From Anarhynchus alexandrinus (Eukaryota; Chordata; Aves; Charadriiformes; Charadriidae): a stretch of 64,000 nt of DNA. Positions within the stretch are counted from its first letter, which is position 1. Each line of letters starts with the position of its first letter. Under the pieces are notes generated by a model that was not told the origin of the DNA, ran no database searches, and worked only from the letters and a program-made list of their open reading frames with translations. The position numbers and the translations under genes were made by a program. The DNA lies in NCBI GenBank assembly GCA_008711295.1, contig VUYV01000597.1, positions 215,575 to 279,574 on the forward strand, given 5' to 3'. Positions 1 through 12,790 of the stretch are shown here, piece by piece.

Positions 1-164
1 AGCACGCTTGATTAGGCTCTGCGGTATAGGAGGAGCGCTCAGATGCTGCATCTGCTCCGACGGCTGTGCTGGGGAGGGAGGCAGCCAGCGCCAGCAGAGG
101 GGAGATAACAAGGAGTGAAAAACTACTTGCATTCTTTGCAAAAAATTGTTATTAATGTATTAAT

Positions 165-965
165 AAAACAACCTCAAGAAGTTCAACCAGGCCAAGTGCA
201 AGGTCCTGCACCTGGGTCGCAGCAATGCCAAGCACAGCTCCAGGCTGAGCAGAGAATGGCTGGAGAGCAGCCCTGAGGAGAAGGACCTGGGGGTGCTGGT
301 GGGTGAGAAGCTCCCCATGAGCCGGCAATGTGCGCTGGCAGCCCAGAAAGCCCCCGGCACCCCGGGCTGCATCCCCAGCAGCGTGGCCAGCAGGGTGAGG
401 GGGGGATTGTGCCCCTCTGCTGCGCTCTGCTCTGGGGAGGACCCCCCTGCAGTGCTGCCTCCAGCTCGGGGGGTCCCCACAGCAGAAGGACACGGAGCTG
501 TTGGAGCGGGGCCAGAGGAGGCCCTGGAGATGCTGCGAGGGCTGGAGCCCCTCTGCTGGGAGGACAGGCTGGGAGAGTTGGGGGGGTTCAGCCTGGAGAA
601 GAGAAGGCTCCGGGGAGACCTCAGAGCCCCTTCCAGTGCCTAAAGGGGCTCCAGGAGAGCTGGGGAGGGACTCTGGATCAGGGAGGGGAGCGATGGGACA
701 AGGGGGAACAGTTTTAAACTGGGAGAGGGGAGATTTAGATGAGATATTAGGAGGAAATTCTTGCCTGTGAGGGTGGTGAGCCCCTGGCGCAGGTTGCCCA
801 GAGAAGCTGTGGCTGCCCCATCCCTGGAGGTGTTCAAGGCCAGGTTGGACGGGGCTTGGAGCAACCTGGGCTGGTGGGAGGTGTCCCTGCCCAGGGCAGG
901 GTGGTGGCACTGGATGGTCTTTAAGGTGCCTTCCAACCCAAACCATTCTATGGTGCTATGATTTT
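165..965 (+). mobile_element. CR1 LINE, 5'-truncated, sense orientation
   Basis: This is a CR1 retrotransposon 3' portion. It starts in the C-terminal part of the reverse-transcriptase ORF (the translation reads like KFNQAKCKVLHLG, typical of CR1) and runs through the conserved 3' UTR, including the 'ggcgcaggttgcccagagaa' block. It ends at 935-965 in the CR1 3' signature of repeated ATTCTATG-like octamers. Frames through it are broken, so open frames here are not host genes. The 3' 450 bp closely resembles the copies at 36890-37360 and 54680-55128, which suggests one fairly young subfamily. Confidence 0.9.
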
Positions 966-3435
966 GGAAAAAAAACCCAACAGATTCCTTAGCTACAGGA
1001 CAAACACTGGGGTCTATGGGAAGCAAAGGAAGCTCTCCCAGCTGCACAGCCAGTGCCCTGCCAGTTCGGTCACGAGCCAAGCTGTAAGAAAGTGCCTGAC
1101 CGAATGGAACAGCTCATGCCAGAGCAGGAGGGGGGCAGCCCTGCTCCCTCCCCGCTGCCCAGCACACCCCGTACGCCCCTGCCAGCCCAGGGGGGCTCCG
1201 GTGACCCCATTCAGCTCTCGCCCCAGGCAGAAATTAATGCAGCTCCTGGGAAGTGGACAATGTTCTGCTAAGATTAGTATATTTAAGTTGCTCACAGAAG
1301 GCTCCAACCCTAACCTGACATATATAGGAAGGAGCAGAAAAAGGCCTACAATGCTCTTAAGTCTTCAGGCCCCGTGACCCTGACTATCCACCGCCTCTCC
1401 ATCGCACACCAAGCACCGCACGGCTGCAAACCAGCTCCAGACCAGCTGAGCCAGCAACATCTCTCCTGCTTTCAGCATGCAGATTGACAAGAGGAGACCT
1501 ATAAAAGGAGGAGAAGAGACCACGGTGATGGAAAACTGAACAGTAATTAATAAGTACTTGTTTCTCTTCTTGTCTTATATCATTTCGATTTGAAAACATC
1601 CGGACCTCAGGCGCTGGCATTAGACGCTGCCCCAAAGGCAGCTACATGAAGAGCAATTAAACAAGAAAAGAAAGGTATATTCCCAGAATTCATCAAGCCC
1701 CGTGAAAAGCCCAGGAGGGCGGCTCAGTAATTAACAGCATTCCTGAGGAATTCTCCTCCCGGTTATCTCCTGCACCAAAAGGTCAACCTGTTCATGACAG
1801 CTTGTTTAAAGAGCTGGCGAGGAGCGAAGGGGAAGGGGAGGCTGGAGCGATCGCAAGTAAAACACTCTTGAACAGGCACAGGAACACGACCGCTGACTTG
1901 GTGACAGGACAGACGCTGTCCCCAAGTTCCCAGAGTCCTTCTCAAGTCGGGGGGATGAGCAGCAGCAGGGTAAGCCTGCAGCACAGGCTCTTTCAGGCAT
2001 TATATGTCATTAAGAAGAGATGGAGTAAGGAAATCTCAAATCAGCCCCTCAACCTCTCCCTTCTGGGCTGACCCTCACCTTAAGCTCCACTATTGCTCTG
2101 AGAACCTGGCAAATCTGCCCTGCAGCACAGGGGTGAGCTCGCAGTGCTGGCACCAGCCTCTGGCAGCACAAGCACCCACAGAAGCTGCTGTGCGTGCCCG
2201 AGGACCGGCAGCAGAGCTTGGAAAACACCCTCCAAAATGAGTACTGCAAAGTCTGAAACAGGACCGGTTGCCTAAAAGGATGAAGTTCATCACGTGCAGG
2301 AGGATGAGGTGGATACGAGTGGTAACCTGACAAGGAACATGGAGACTTTAGCTCACCTTGTGTCACCTGCCAATGTTCTGAGCAGAGCAGCAGGCCCGGA
2401 ATCACTGGGTGCCCACCCACAAAGTCGACTTTTCCAAAGGAAACTATTTTCCTGTTGGATTTTTTGGGGTCACACTGACCACGGAGGAGCTGTGGTGTGC
2501 GGAAACAAAGTGTGTTCTGTCAGGGTCCCACTCTCCTGAACACTTTAAGTAGTCACATAGGATGAACTCTGCAAGTTGGGCCAAGTTCTAAGTTTTCTAA
2601 TTTCAGATGAAAACAAAGACCCGGATCTCTGCAGTTACATGGTTGTCTGCTCTTCTACATGACATTTTGTGGGTCTGCAAATCTTCGAGATCATCTGAAC
2701 ATTGACATCTTAAGCCAACCACTGAAAACTTTTGCAAGCCGTGACATGTTACAGCTTACCTGCGTATTTTCCTTGCAGAACACCGCTGTCCCGTATATCC
2801 CTGAAGAACAGTAAGAAACGGTTTGCCAGCAAATGGACCGAGGCTTCAACTGCAAGCTTACGAGGCTGACTTTTAATTTGCTACTTAATAGGCAGCAAAT
2901 ATAAAGAATGCTAAACAGGCATAATACGATCGCAGTGCGCCATGCCAGGAATGTAACGTGCTGCTGCAGCCCCTGCAAGCCACGGGCAAGCGTCCTGCTG
3001 AAAGCCCCCACAAACCAGATTTACAATAATCAAGTTCTGCCGTCAAAAGGGGATGCGCTCATAAGAGCTGTGACATTGCCGGGAGAGATAAAACAGGTTG
3101 TACAGCTGGAGCTTTCGGAGCCGCATGTAGACATTGGAAAGAGACAGCTATTACAAAAATACTGTAAAACCAAAGGCAAGACTCTTACCCAACAGTCACA
3201 GATGGGGATTCAACCAGTAAGTGATGATGTTGCAGCAGAGGATGGGGCCACCCTAAGCTCCCTATAAAGGGGGGACAACAGTTCCCTACACAGCCAACTG
3301 CAATCTGCACAGCCAGAGTTGAGTACAATTCCTCTCACCAAGGAACACGGCAAATCAACGCGCGTTTGGTCACAGGAACCACGCCACTGCTGGTGGAGAC
3401 AATTCTTCATTCACTATGGACTCAAAGCAGTGTCA
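966..3435. other. Non-coding stretch, no supported feature
   Basis: I see no coding exon with matching splice sites, no RNA gene and no clear repeat between the two CR1 elements. The short open frames carry no recognisable domain. By synteny this could be intergenic or lie in a long intron of a neighbouring gene. Confidence 0.5.
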
Positions 3436-4112
3436 GCTCCTGCAGGCTGCTCAGGGCACTCTCCAGTTGGGCTGGAAATATCTCCAAGGACAGAGACCAC
3501 CAGCCTCAGAGGGGGCAACCCATTCTCGTGCTGGACCACCCTCACAGCAAGCAAAGTTTTCTCCTGTTTAGTTGAATTTCCTGTGTTTTGATGTGTGGCC
3601 TCTGACCTTTCACTGGGCACCACTGGAAGACTCTGACTCCATCTCCTTTACAGTTTTCCATCAACGTGTGTTTGAACACATTGATAAGACCCCCTCTGCT
3701 CCCACCCCAAGCCTTCTCCCAGTTAAACAATCCCAGCTCTCTCAGGATCTCCTCAATAACAGGTACCCCAATCCCTTCATCACATTAATTCCCCTTCATC
3801 AGGTTCGCTCCAGAACGTCCGTGATTCTCTTGTACTGGGGAGCCCAGAACTGGACACAGCACCCAGGTGTGACCCCACCAGTGCTGAGGGGACACATCTC
3901 CTCCCTCGACCCGCTGGCAATGCTCAACCTAACGCAGCCCAGGATGCTGCTGACCTCCTTTGCCGCAAGGGTACATTGTTGGCTCATGGTCAACTTGAGG
4001 TCAACCAGAACACTCAAAGACCTTTTCCACAGAGCTGCTTTCCAGCAGTTTGGCACCAGCATGTACCAGTGCACGGGGTCATTCCTCCCCACGGTGGGGA
4101 CTCTCGTCACAG
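3436..4112 (-). mobile_element. CR1 LINE, antisense, older copy
   Basis: Read on the minus strand this matches the CR1 3' region. The plus strand shows the usual reverse-complement phrases (for example 'gagcccagaactggacacag' near 3840, then the region about main-strand fragments losing calls to 'ttggctcatggtcaact'). It is more diverged than the copy at 165-965, and its reading frames are interrupted. Confidence 0.8.
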
Positions 4113-7100
4113 GAGCTGCATAAGGCTGACAGTAACATAAGCAAAAGTCCAGTGGAGTGTTTTTGGGGGGAAGACGGGTGAAGACCAGTGTGAGATCACT
4201 GAGTACCTAAAGGACAAGGATGCGTTCAGCTCAGCATTACTTCAACAAATGCATTTCTAACTACCAACGTGTGTGCGCTACCCGTGAGAGATGTGGGCAA
4301 AACCCAGCAGAAGCATCATAAAGACAACCAGAGACACCCCTGGGAGAACAAACTGTGGACTTGCTCCAGCCACTTCATGAATATCCCACTTCCAAAAAAT
4401 GTATTATTTATGGGCTCTCCATTAAACGTAATCAGATATGCTCTCTAACAGATGCAACACATGATCCCCAGACGTGAATGCAGCAACATTTTTTGTGCTG
4501 GTACAAATTCATGGTGTCAGATTAATGCTCAAAGGTGACCACGCAGGGCGTGATTCGGGCACCAGTACCAGGAATCCAGATCCAGATCCAGGCTCACTGT
4601 CTCATAGAGCCATGGCTTAGGTCATCCTGCCTGGGAGACCACACCAAGATCAGCGAAGAGGTCAGAGTTAAAACCCCCCTTTTCTTCCCACTGGAGGATT
4701 TGGTTTTGTTTTCAACCTCAAGCCACGTAACAACAGTTGCATCCTACCGAGCAATCCTAAAACAGCCACATCAGTACAACGAAGGGACGAGAGTATGATC
4801 GAAACCAAAAAATATTATGTTGTTCTCAGATTTCCAGAATAAGCAATTGACTTTCCTATGGTCTTTTTTCCAACTGGCACCTCACAGGCCGATGCCGCAC
4901 GCTGCGGCAGTGCAGAGGCAGCAGGGATCCCTTCCTGTGAACCCCTGCATTAGGATGCGGGGTTTAAAGAGCTCAAACGCGATTGCTTCAAATCAAGCTT
5001 CGTGTCCGAAAACATCACCAAACTGCATGAGCAAAGGAGGAAAGTTTGCACCCCTGCTGTGAAACTTCATTCCAATTTACAGCTTGGTTTTATTCCAATA
5101 ATTTCTCAACACAAGAGCTGGTTTAGAGCTACCCTCCTCATTTGATACGTTCCTCCATAGTGCCTAAACCTCTTCAAAAGGTAGAAATAGGACTTTCTTG
5201 GTTTTAAATCTAACCCTCTGCATTTACAACTTCATTATGGCATGCAGAGCACGTGGTACGAGTGCTCTGGAAGAGATGCCTGCTACTGTCCTTATACAGT
5301 CTTAGAGTAGAATTCCACAAGTCAGAAATATTGAGAAGTTACAGAAAATGGAAGTTGATGAGATCATGAACAGCAACATATTTTTCTTTGCAGGCACAGA
5401 CTGCAAAACCGAGTAGCTCTTTCACATGCAATAAACAAAAATGAATGTATTTTCTGGGTAGTGTTTTCTAGAAACAGCGCTGGAGAGGATGCAGTTACTC
5501 TCAGTCCCACTCACACGAGAGAGCCTGGTAGCTCCTCCAACAAGGACTTCCAGGATGCCAAGACCTCCTTCCACAGGCACTTTGCCCTGTTTTTCGCTCC
5601 AGGCTCTGTGAGCAGAGAAAGCCAGGAGCTACTGCTGACGGCCGCTGAGTCGCCTTCATCTATAGAAACTGTCATTTACTTCATGACACACGTCCGGACC
5701 TCTGCCAGGGTGGTCATGGTGGGCAGTAAAAGCCCCTGTGCACAGCTGCCTGTCCCAAGAGCAAGAAACTCCTTAGTATGTCAGATTTTCCACCCGTAAA
5801 TGCCACAGACAGCAGCCACCTTCAGAACCGATTGCCTCTCTCCTGCCATTTCAGAGAACTGCCGTTCGGCTTCAGCTCCAACCACGTCCCCCCGGACAGA
5901 GGGAACGTGCGCAGAAGAAAGCTGAAGCTGCAGAAAAGCTTCTCTCCCGGGCACAGAGCAGGATAAAAGCTGGCAGAATCTGTCAGCGTGACCGTGAGGC
6001 ACGAGCACAAGCACTTTTCCTTCGCGCCCACCTTAACGAAGCATCCTTGGCTATTTTGAGCTGGTGTGCTCAGGAAGGGAGGGACCACCAGCACAGGAGC
6101 AAGCCACGGGGTTTTGCTCAGCGGTACTGATGCTCTGGGGAGCGCCGGCCAGGAAATGCAGAAATCAGCAGATTTCTGCATTTGCAGTGAAGTGCTATGC
6201 AGAAGCTAAGGGGGGAGGAGGAGAAAAATTAGGGTTTTCAGTGAGTGTCAGACCGGTGTCAGCATTTCTAGAGAGCCATACGTGGCACGGGCGTTAGCGT
6301 GTCCTTCACCTCCAAGCACACCCACTACCTATCCCCAGGGATTTTCAGAATAGTGCATTTTTAGAAGCAAGACATCAGGAGCATCCATAATGCAGTGACT
6401 AATGATTTTTTAAAAAGCAGTTTGGACTAGAAGATCCCTCACTAGAAAAATGGAGCAGGGGAAAAACAGTGAAGATGCTTCACAGTGAGGAGGAAATGCC
6501 GATCAGCAAGTCCTCACACAGCAGCAGGAGGTTGCTGTAGGTGGTCTTCACCTCTGGGAATAGGTGCCGAGTTGCGTCTTTCGGGAAGACACGCGGCAGT
6601 CTCCCGCTGTCCTAAGTAGCATTAACAATGCCCAGCTCCGCCGGTCCCTTTGGGTAGGTATTGATCCGGCTCTGTGCTGATGCTATATACGGCTGTAGCT
6701 TTCAGAGCACACGTTGAGAAAGGGCCTGGAGAGAGGTAGGAAAGATCTCAATGTTCCAGGCATAAATCAAGGGAAGTATCTACCCTCACTGGGTCCTGTG
6801 CCAGATCCTGGACAGGACTTCGTTTTCCGACCACTAGTTCCCGCAAAGAGAGCTTGGCCATTTGCCTTAATGACCAGGGAAAAAAAAAAAAAAAGAAATC
6901 AGAAATAGTGAACCGAAAAGCACTGTTTTACAGATCATTCCTATTACTGAGAGCTGAACGTGCTGACAACTCTTCTACCCAAACCGCGGGTTTGCGCAGC
7001 TCACTGTGCAAGGCTCCTGCGATGGTGCAGGAAAACAGCACCCCAACGCAGCTTCTACTTCCAAGATTTTTGCAAAATCTTCCCTGCTGGGTTTCCTGAC

Positions 7101-8010
7101 GTTCAACCAAATGACAAACGGAGCCCTGCCCACGAGCCCAGCACTGCTTCAGAGACACACAAACCAGCTCACCCGGGGCCAGGCGAGGGAACCGCACGCT
7201 CTGACAGCAACCTCACGCTGCTGCCGGTCACACACTCCAACAGTTTTAACTACCTAGCTAATAAAAAGCAGGTACACAAATCTCTCCCCAGTAACTCAAA
7301 GGAAAAAAAAAACCAACCCAAAAACTAGTAACAGTTTCTGATACTTTCACATACCTAAAAGCATTTTAATGATACACTTAAAAAGCCCCCGTAGATTATG
7401 CCCGCTCATCAAACTTCTCTCTTACCCAGCATCAGGAGGAACTTAAGAAATGGGCTGACATAGGCTTTACTATAAATACGGATTTACCTTTTGCCAACAC
7501 TGGCAAATATATGAAATAAGTATTGCTCAGCCTGAACAGGGGTCCCTTTTCTTTTCTGCATGTTTAGAAATGCAATTTAGAAATAAATTGGATTCCAGGA
7601 TACAACCTGCCATCTGATTACATACTGCTCGTTTTCAGCTCTAAAGAAACACACTTTAGAAGAAAGCAAAGTCCACAGCATCTGCAGCAATCAATTAGAA
7701 GACACAGAGAAAACCGCAAGGAAGGGAAAGAAGAGAAGACACCGAGGCTTTGAAGTTACATTTCGATACCAACCATTTGCTTTCTGAGACTAGTTCCCAG
7801 GTTCACAAACTACTGTTGGGCTCACGCGCTCTTTTCTACTGCGCTCCTGGCGTAAGGGTCATGGTCAGAGCTTTACAACCACCAGTTTGATCCAGAAGCT
7901 GCCTAGGCACACTGAGGAGACCAGCAGACTTTCCACAGTTGTCAACTCCGTATAACCCTGTAGGCGGAGAAACGCACTTTCAAGACAAGCACACAAAACA
8001 CACGCTTTAC

Positions 8011-8089
8011 CTGCGTACTGCACGAGAAACATGGCAAGATGCTGATCATATTTCAGTATTTCAGCCAGTTCTCCCGCCGCTCCCAGCTC
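8011..8089 (-). other. Orphan exon-like segment (unidentified)
   Basis: On the minus strand an AG acceptor (plus-strand ct at 8090-8091) is followed by 79 nt open in one frame. That frame reads ELGAAGELAEILKYDQHLAM and continues with FLVQYA, and the segment ends in CGCAG|gtaaag, a good donor. The amino acid composition looks protein-like (helical, no low complexity). I do not recognise the family and found no matching flanking exon. The acceptor's polypyrimidine tract is poor, and the frame also stays open upstream to 8179. It is a candidate only. Confidence 0.2.
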
Positions 8090-9295
8090 CTTTAGTTGTT
8101 TAAAAGATGGAGTCCAGGGTGGAGCTCCCACGCTCAGCGCAGCTCCACGCAAGCCTCCGAGCTCCAGCTCCGAGCACAAAAGGAAAGTTGGGTCCTAGTG
8201 ACGATAAAACTACCGACCCAGGCATCGAGAGCACAGGTTGGGACTGGAGCTGGCAAACGGCGGCTGCACATGTCACCATCAGTCTCCAGTGACTGACACC
8301 GATAGGCAGCTTCTGGGATGTGGGGGACGGAGGTGGACGAGCAGGTGGAGGAGCGATTAGCTGCAAATACATCTGAATTTGCAAGGGATTTCATACATCA
8401 GTGCTTTTAAGCGCTGGCACGCAGTGAAATAAACCCTGTTTGCATGCCTGAGATTAGTTGCCTTTGCACAGAAAGATTAAGTTCTGGTAATCCTCGATGG
8501 CAAGAGGCACACCGCTCACTTTCCTTGACTCTGGAAGCTTGTACTCAATAGAAATATTAACTTCAGACAATCTAATTATTCTAGCAGGGCACTGTTAAAA
8601 AAAGAAAAAAAGAAAAGAGACACAGAGTCCCTTTCTTCTCTGACCCTGAAAACACAGTGCTCAGTAACACCAACGGGCCATCTGCAGTGTTCTCAAGCAA
8701 ATGGCGTATTTTCACAAATGTATATCCACAGCAGCAAAAACATGGAGACTTGATCAAGTCGTGCAGGAGCTGTGCCATTTGCTTACCATTACGACCCATA
8801 ACAAAGGACAGAAATTCTTTACCAGAGTGTGTACACACAGAGATGTGCGCACCGGCCCAGACCCAGACACTCAACCCTCATTGCCTCCCCACGAGCAGTC
8901 CTCAGCAGCCCCCACCAACCACCCCAGCCATCACGCCGAGCTCCTAAATATTCCACGGAGGGTTTTTAGGATGCTCACGTGGCTCTGTCAAACCACCTTC
9001 CCTCTCGACACAACATCTAGAAATCTTGCACTAACACTGGGATTTACAGGGGGCGAGCAGCTCGGCCTCCATCGCCTGGGGCGCGGAGCAGGCGCTCCAG
9101 GCTCAGAGGGGACATGCCCGACCCCAGGCAGGTCCCCGGGCACATCCCTCCCCATCCCACCAACCCCACTCGCAGCACACCCAGAGAGCAATACCCACTG
9201 CTTCGTAACAAACGCTCAAAAGCCCACATTTTCAGAAATATACCTTTGAAAGGCTAGAAGAAACCTGTCAGATAAAGGGACTGCACAGACCTACT

Positions 9296-9346
9296 GGGGA
9301 AAAAAAAATAAAGGAAGAAGAAAAAAAAGAGGAAAAAAAAGGGAAG
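9296..9346 (+). repeat. A/G-rich simple repeat
   Basis: This is a polypurine run made of A blocks separated by G or T (gggaaaaaaaaataaagg and similar). It is a low-complexity sequence with no coding content. Confidence 0.8.
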
Positions 9347-10829
9347 TGCCAAAGAAAACTCTGGCAGAGCCTGCGATCAGGATCACCGGAAAATCCTAGT
9401 GCAAAAACCCAGCCCGAGGGGCGAATGCTGCTCCCCAGAGGAGAGCCTCGCAGAGGGGCAGCACCAGCACGAGGACCTGAACGGCTTCGTCCTGGCCGGG
9501 AGCAGGGCAGCTGGTCGCTGTGAGAAGGTGCCGCGTTGGGATGGCACCAGAAGAATGTCTGCAGAAAAGTTGGGGATTAGGGGAGAAATCTCACACCACG
9601 TTCAGAAGGGGCACAGAATGCCTCTCTAGCAACACCTTATCTTTGAAATTACTCAGAGATCGAACTTCACCCCTTCTACAAGCTCAAGTCACCCATATCA
9701 AAAACATGACCTTAAACCAAGAAACCTGACCTTACAGCAGCACAGACAGAGCTTTCAACAACTTAACACGGAGGGCTTTTTAATTAGATGTTAAAGAATC
9801 CCTCAAACAAAACATTAAGAAACAGAAAAGCCAACCAGTCAGCTTCCAGAGCGAGAAGGAGATGAAAGGCTGGAGTCAGAAGGAATGCAAGTCTGCTGGA
9901 CACACTCCTACCGCAGGTTGCCTTATCATTTTACCCATCGTCTCACGGCTCTGCTGCAACGTTCTGCAGGCTGGAAAATGTGATGTCTAATTATTGTAGC
10001 TGTGCAAGTGAAGTACGGGGGAGCTAGAAAGTGCGTGGACTAATGAGTAATCTATCCAAGGGCTAACAGGTTTGTGTGACAAACATATGGCATTAAAGAA
10101 CAAAAGCATTTCTACACAGCATGATCTGAATACACGTTGCTGTTAACAGCTAGATCTCACACACACAACCAAAATATAAGCAAAATAATTAAGACAGTAA
10201 GACACAGAAATATATAAAGATGCTCAAGTGTAATGCTTAAGGAACCAAACACGAGTGCACACGCACGTATATGAATCGTAGTCAAAGGATCTTTATGGAG
10301 TGGGGCTGCAGGAGCGTTACTGCCCACCAGCAGCTGTGATTACTGGTGCGAGCGTGCCCAAAGCTAACAGCGCTTCTTCCTACGTACGGTCTGGCTGTCG
10401 CAGAAGGGATCCAGCACAAGCTGAGTTACACGGCTGGGCATGGCTGAGCCTGCCCAGTGCTCAGAAGAGACAGAACCCAGCCAGTTACACCCTGGGGGGG
10501 GGAGAAGCTGCTGCCGCCTTTATCCCCCGCCTTTGCAAACCAACCCCTGTTGGAGCACCAGAAGTGGCCACATAATACCACTCAGTCCAATAATTTCTTT
10601 AAAAGTGACTCATTTCTCCCTCCCTCTTGTTCTACCTTGTGACATTTGAATGGCCATTGAGCCCAGCAGGCAGCCTGGGGACTCCCCACCCAGAATAAAC
10701 CTTTCAAAGCAGCTTCCCCACCACCCAAAGGGCCACCGAGGTGCAGAGGGCTGGAGATGGCACCACCACCACCAGCAGGTCCCCAGGGGCTCTGAAGACT
10801 CCCGTGAGGTTGTTGACAGATGTCGCTAC

Positions 10830-11345
10830 TCAAAGACACCCCGTTGCTGGGGGCCGGTGCGGGCCGGGCCGGACCGACCGGGAGGCCAACACCCCGCCGG
10901 GGGACGGCGGCTCCCGCAGCTCGCCCTGCAGCGCCCCGAGAGGCGGCAGGAGAACCCCCCCCGGGGCGGCGGAGGGCCGGGGCGAGCCCCCGCTGCCGCC
11001 CCTCCGCTCCACCGGCCAGCAGAGACCCGCAGAACGCGCCCGCCGCCCCGGCCCGCTGAGGCGCTCCAGGCCCAAACCGCCGCCCCGCTCCCCGCAGCCT
11101 CCCCCGGCGGGCGGCGGCAGGGCAGNCCCGAACATCCGCCCCGCCCACCGGCCCCCGCCGCGCACGCCCATTGGCTGCCGCCCGGCTAGGGGGCGGAGCG
11201 CTGCGCGCAGAGCACGCCGGGACTGTGGCGGCCCCCGCGGCCGGGGGTGCGGGTCCTCCCGCCGCCATGTCCGCCTACCTCAGCGGTGTCCGGGCACCGG
11301 CGCAACCCCCGCCGGCTCCTGGGCATCCGTCGGGTTGTTAGGAAC
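10830..11345. promoter_or_regulatory. CpG-island promoter, gene not resolved
   Basis: This roughly 0.5 kb block is very GC- and CpG-rich and has core promoter elements. There is a CCAAT box in reverse orientation at 11170-11174, a GC box around 11189-11196, and an ATG in strong context on both strands. The plus-strand ATG at 11267-11269 follows GCCGCC, and the minus-strand ATG at 11266-11268 overlaps it. The plus frame reads MSAYLSGVRAP and stops after 24 codons. The minus frame reads MAAGGPAPPA and is low complexity. Neither is recognised. In human the next gene on this side would be ENOX2, so a non-coding first exon of that gene is one possibility. One ambiguous base (11126) lies inside the island. 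Confidence 0.55.
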
Positions 11346-11837
11346 AGAGAACAGGCTGGCAGAAATGCAGTTTATTCAGCTGAGGGACAGCACGCGGGGG
11401 AAGCGCTCTTCGCCTCTCCCTCTTCCCCTCCGTCCCCCCTCTCGCCATGGCCGCCCAGACGCCCGCCCTCCTGCGCCCCCAGAGCGCCCGGGCCGGGCAG
11501 GGGGAGAGGTGGTGGTGTGTGGGAGAAGAGGTGGCAGCAGGACGGGGTCTGCGGGGAGCGGCTGCTGCTCCCGGTGGGATCTGGAGGTGTCTTCCAGGAG
11601 CGGAGCCCCGACTCCTCCAGCCGCGAGCACCCCCGAGGTGTGGGGAGAGGAGACATGGCGCCAGGGCGCCGGCGCTGGGCCAGGGACCCTCCGCTGCAGG
11701 GAGCCACGCCGTGTCCTCCACCCGCACACGAGCTTGGCGCAAGCGTCTCCTTTCCCACCCGAGCCACCGCCACGTCCCTGCTGCGGATGGGGACACTGTT
11801 GTCACTACAGGCCTGCCCAGCCAGGGCGCCTGCTTCC

Positions 11838-12790
11838 CTTGCAGACTGGCAGGGGTTGGAAGGGACCGCTGGAGATCATCTCGTCCATCCCCCTGCCAGA
11901 GCAGGGACACCTCCAGCGGTTGCACAGGACGGCGTCCAGGCGGGTTTTGAGTATCTCCAGAGGGGGAGACTCCCCCACCTCTCTGGGCAGCCTGTGCCAG
12001 TGCTCTGCCACCCGCACAGGAAAGAAATCCCTCCTCATGTTGAGAAGGAACTTCCCATGTTCCAGTTTGTGCCCATTCCCTCTTGTCCTGTCACTGGGCA
12101 CCACTGAAAAGAGTCCGGCCCCATCCCCACCTGCCCTTTAGATATTGATAAGCATTGATGAGACCCCCTCTCAGCCTTCTCCAGGCTGAACAGCCCCCAG
12201 GGCTCTCAGCCTTTCCTCAGCAGAGAGGTGGTCCAGTCCCCTCATCGTCTTCATGGCCTCCACTGGGCTCTCTCCAGTAGTTCCTTGTCTTTCTTGACCC
12301 GGGGAGCCCAGAACTGGACATAGCGCTCCAGATGTGGCCTCCCCAGGGCAGAGCAGAGGGGGAGGATGACCTCCCTCGCCCTGCTGGCCACACTCTTCTT
12401 GATGCCCCCCAGGATGCCATTGGCCTTCTTGGCCACCAGGGCACATTGCTGGCTCATGGGCATCCTGTTGTCCCCCAGGACTCCCAGGTCCCTTTCCCCA
12501 GAGCTGCTCTCCAGCAGGTCAGCCCCTGACCTGTACCAGTGCAAGTGGTTATTCCTCCCCAGACGCAGTACCCTACACTTGCCCTCATTGAATTTCATGA
12601 GGTTCCTCTGCACCCAACTCTCCAGCCCATCCAGGTCATGCTGTATGGCAGCACAGCCATCCGCTGTGTCACTCACTCCTCCCAGTTTTGTGTCATCAGC
12701 AAACCTGCTGAGGGTACACTCCATCCCCTCCTCCAGGTCCTCAATGAGTACGTTGAACAAGACTGGACCCAATACCCACAATGGCCTCCC
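11838..12790 (-). mobile_element. CR1 LINE, antisense, with reverse-transcriptase C-terminus
   Basis: The minus strand carries about 175 codons of CR1 ORF2 (12251-12781). They include the reverse-transcriptase catalytic motif FADDTKL and the usual downstream text (MKFNEGKCRVLRLG). The CR1 3' UTR follows and ends near 11838 with the reverse of 'gatgatctccagcggtccct'. The copy is 5'-truncated and no longer encodes a full protein. It is one of the better preserved CR1 copies in the window. Confidence 0.9.

Larger units (their letters stand above)
4113..10829. other. Long non-coding stretch
   Basis: No recognisable gene was found in this 6.7 kb. It includes an A/G-rich simple repeat at 9296-9346 and one exon-like segment at 8011-8089 that is listed separately. 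The rest has ordinary composition with short, unsupported open frames. It may be intron or intergenic sequence of the gene whose promoter lies near 11.2 kb. Confidence 0.5.

Noticed and set aside
10741..12141. 466-codon plus-strand open frame
   Set aside because: It crosses a CpG island and then an antisense CR1. Composition is Pro/Arg/Gly-rich as expected from GC-rich non-coding sequence.
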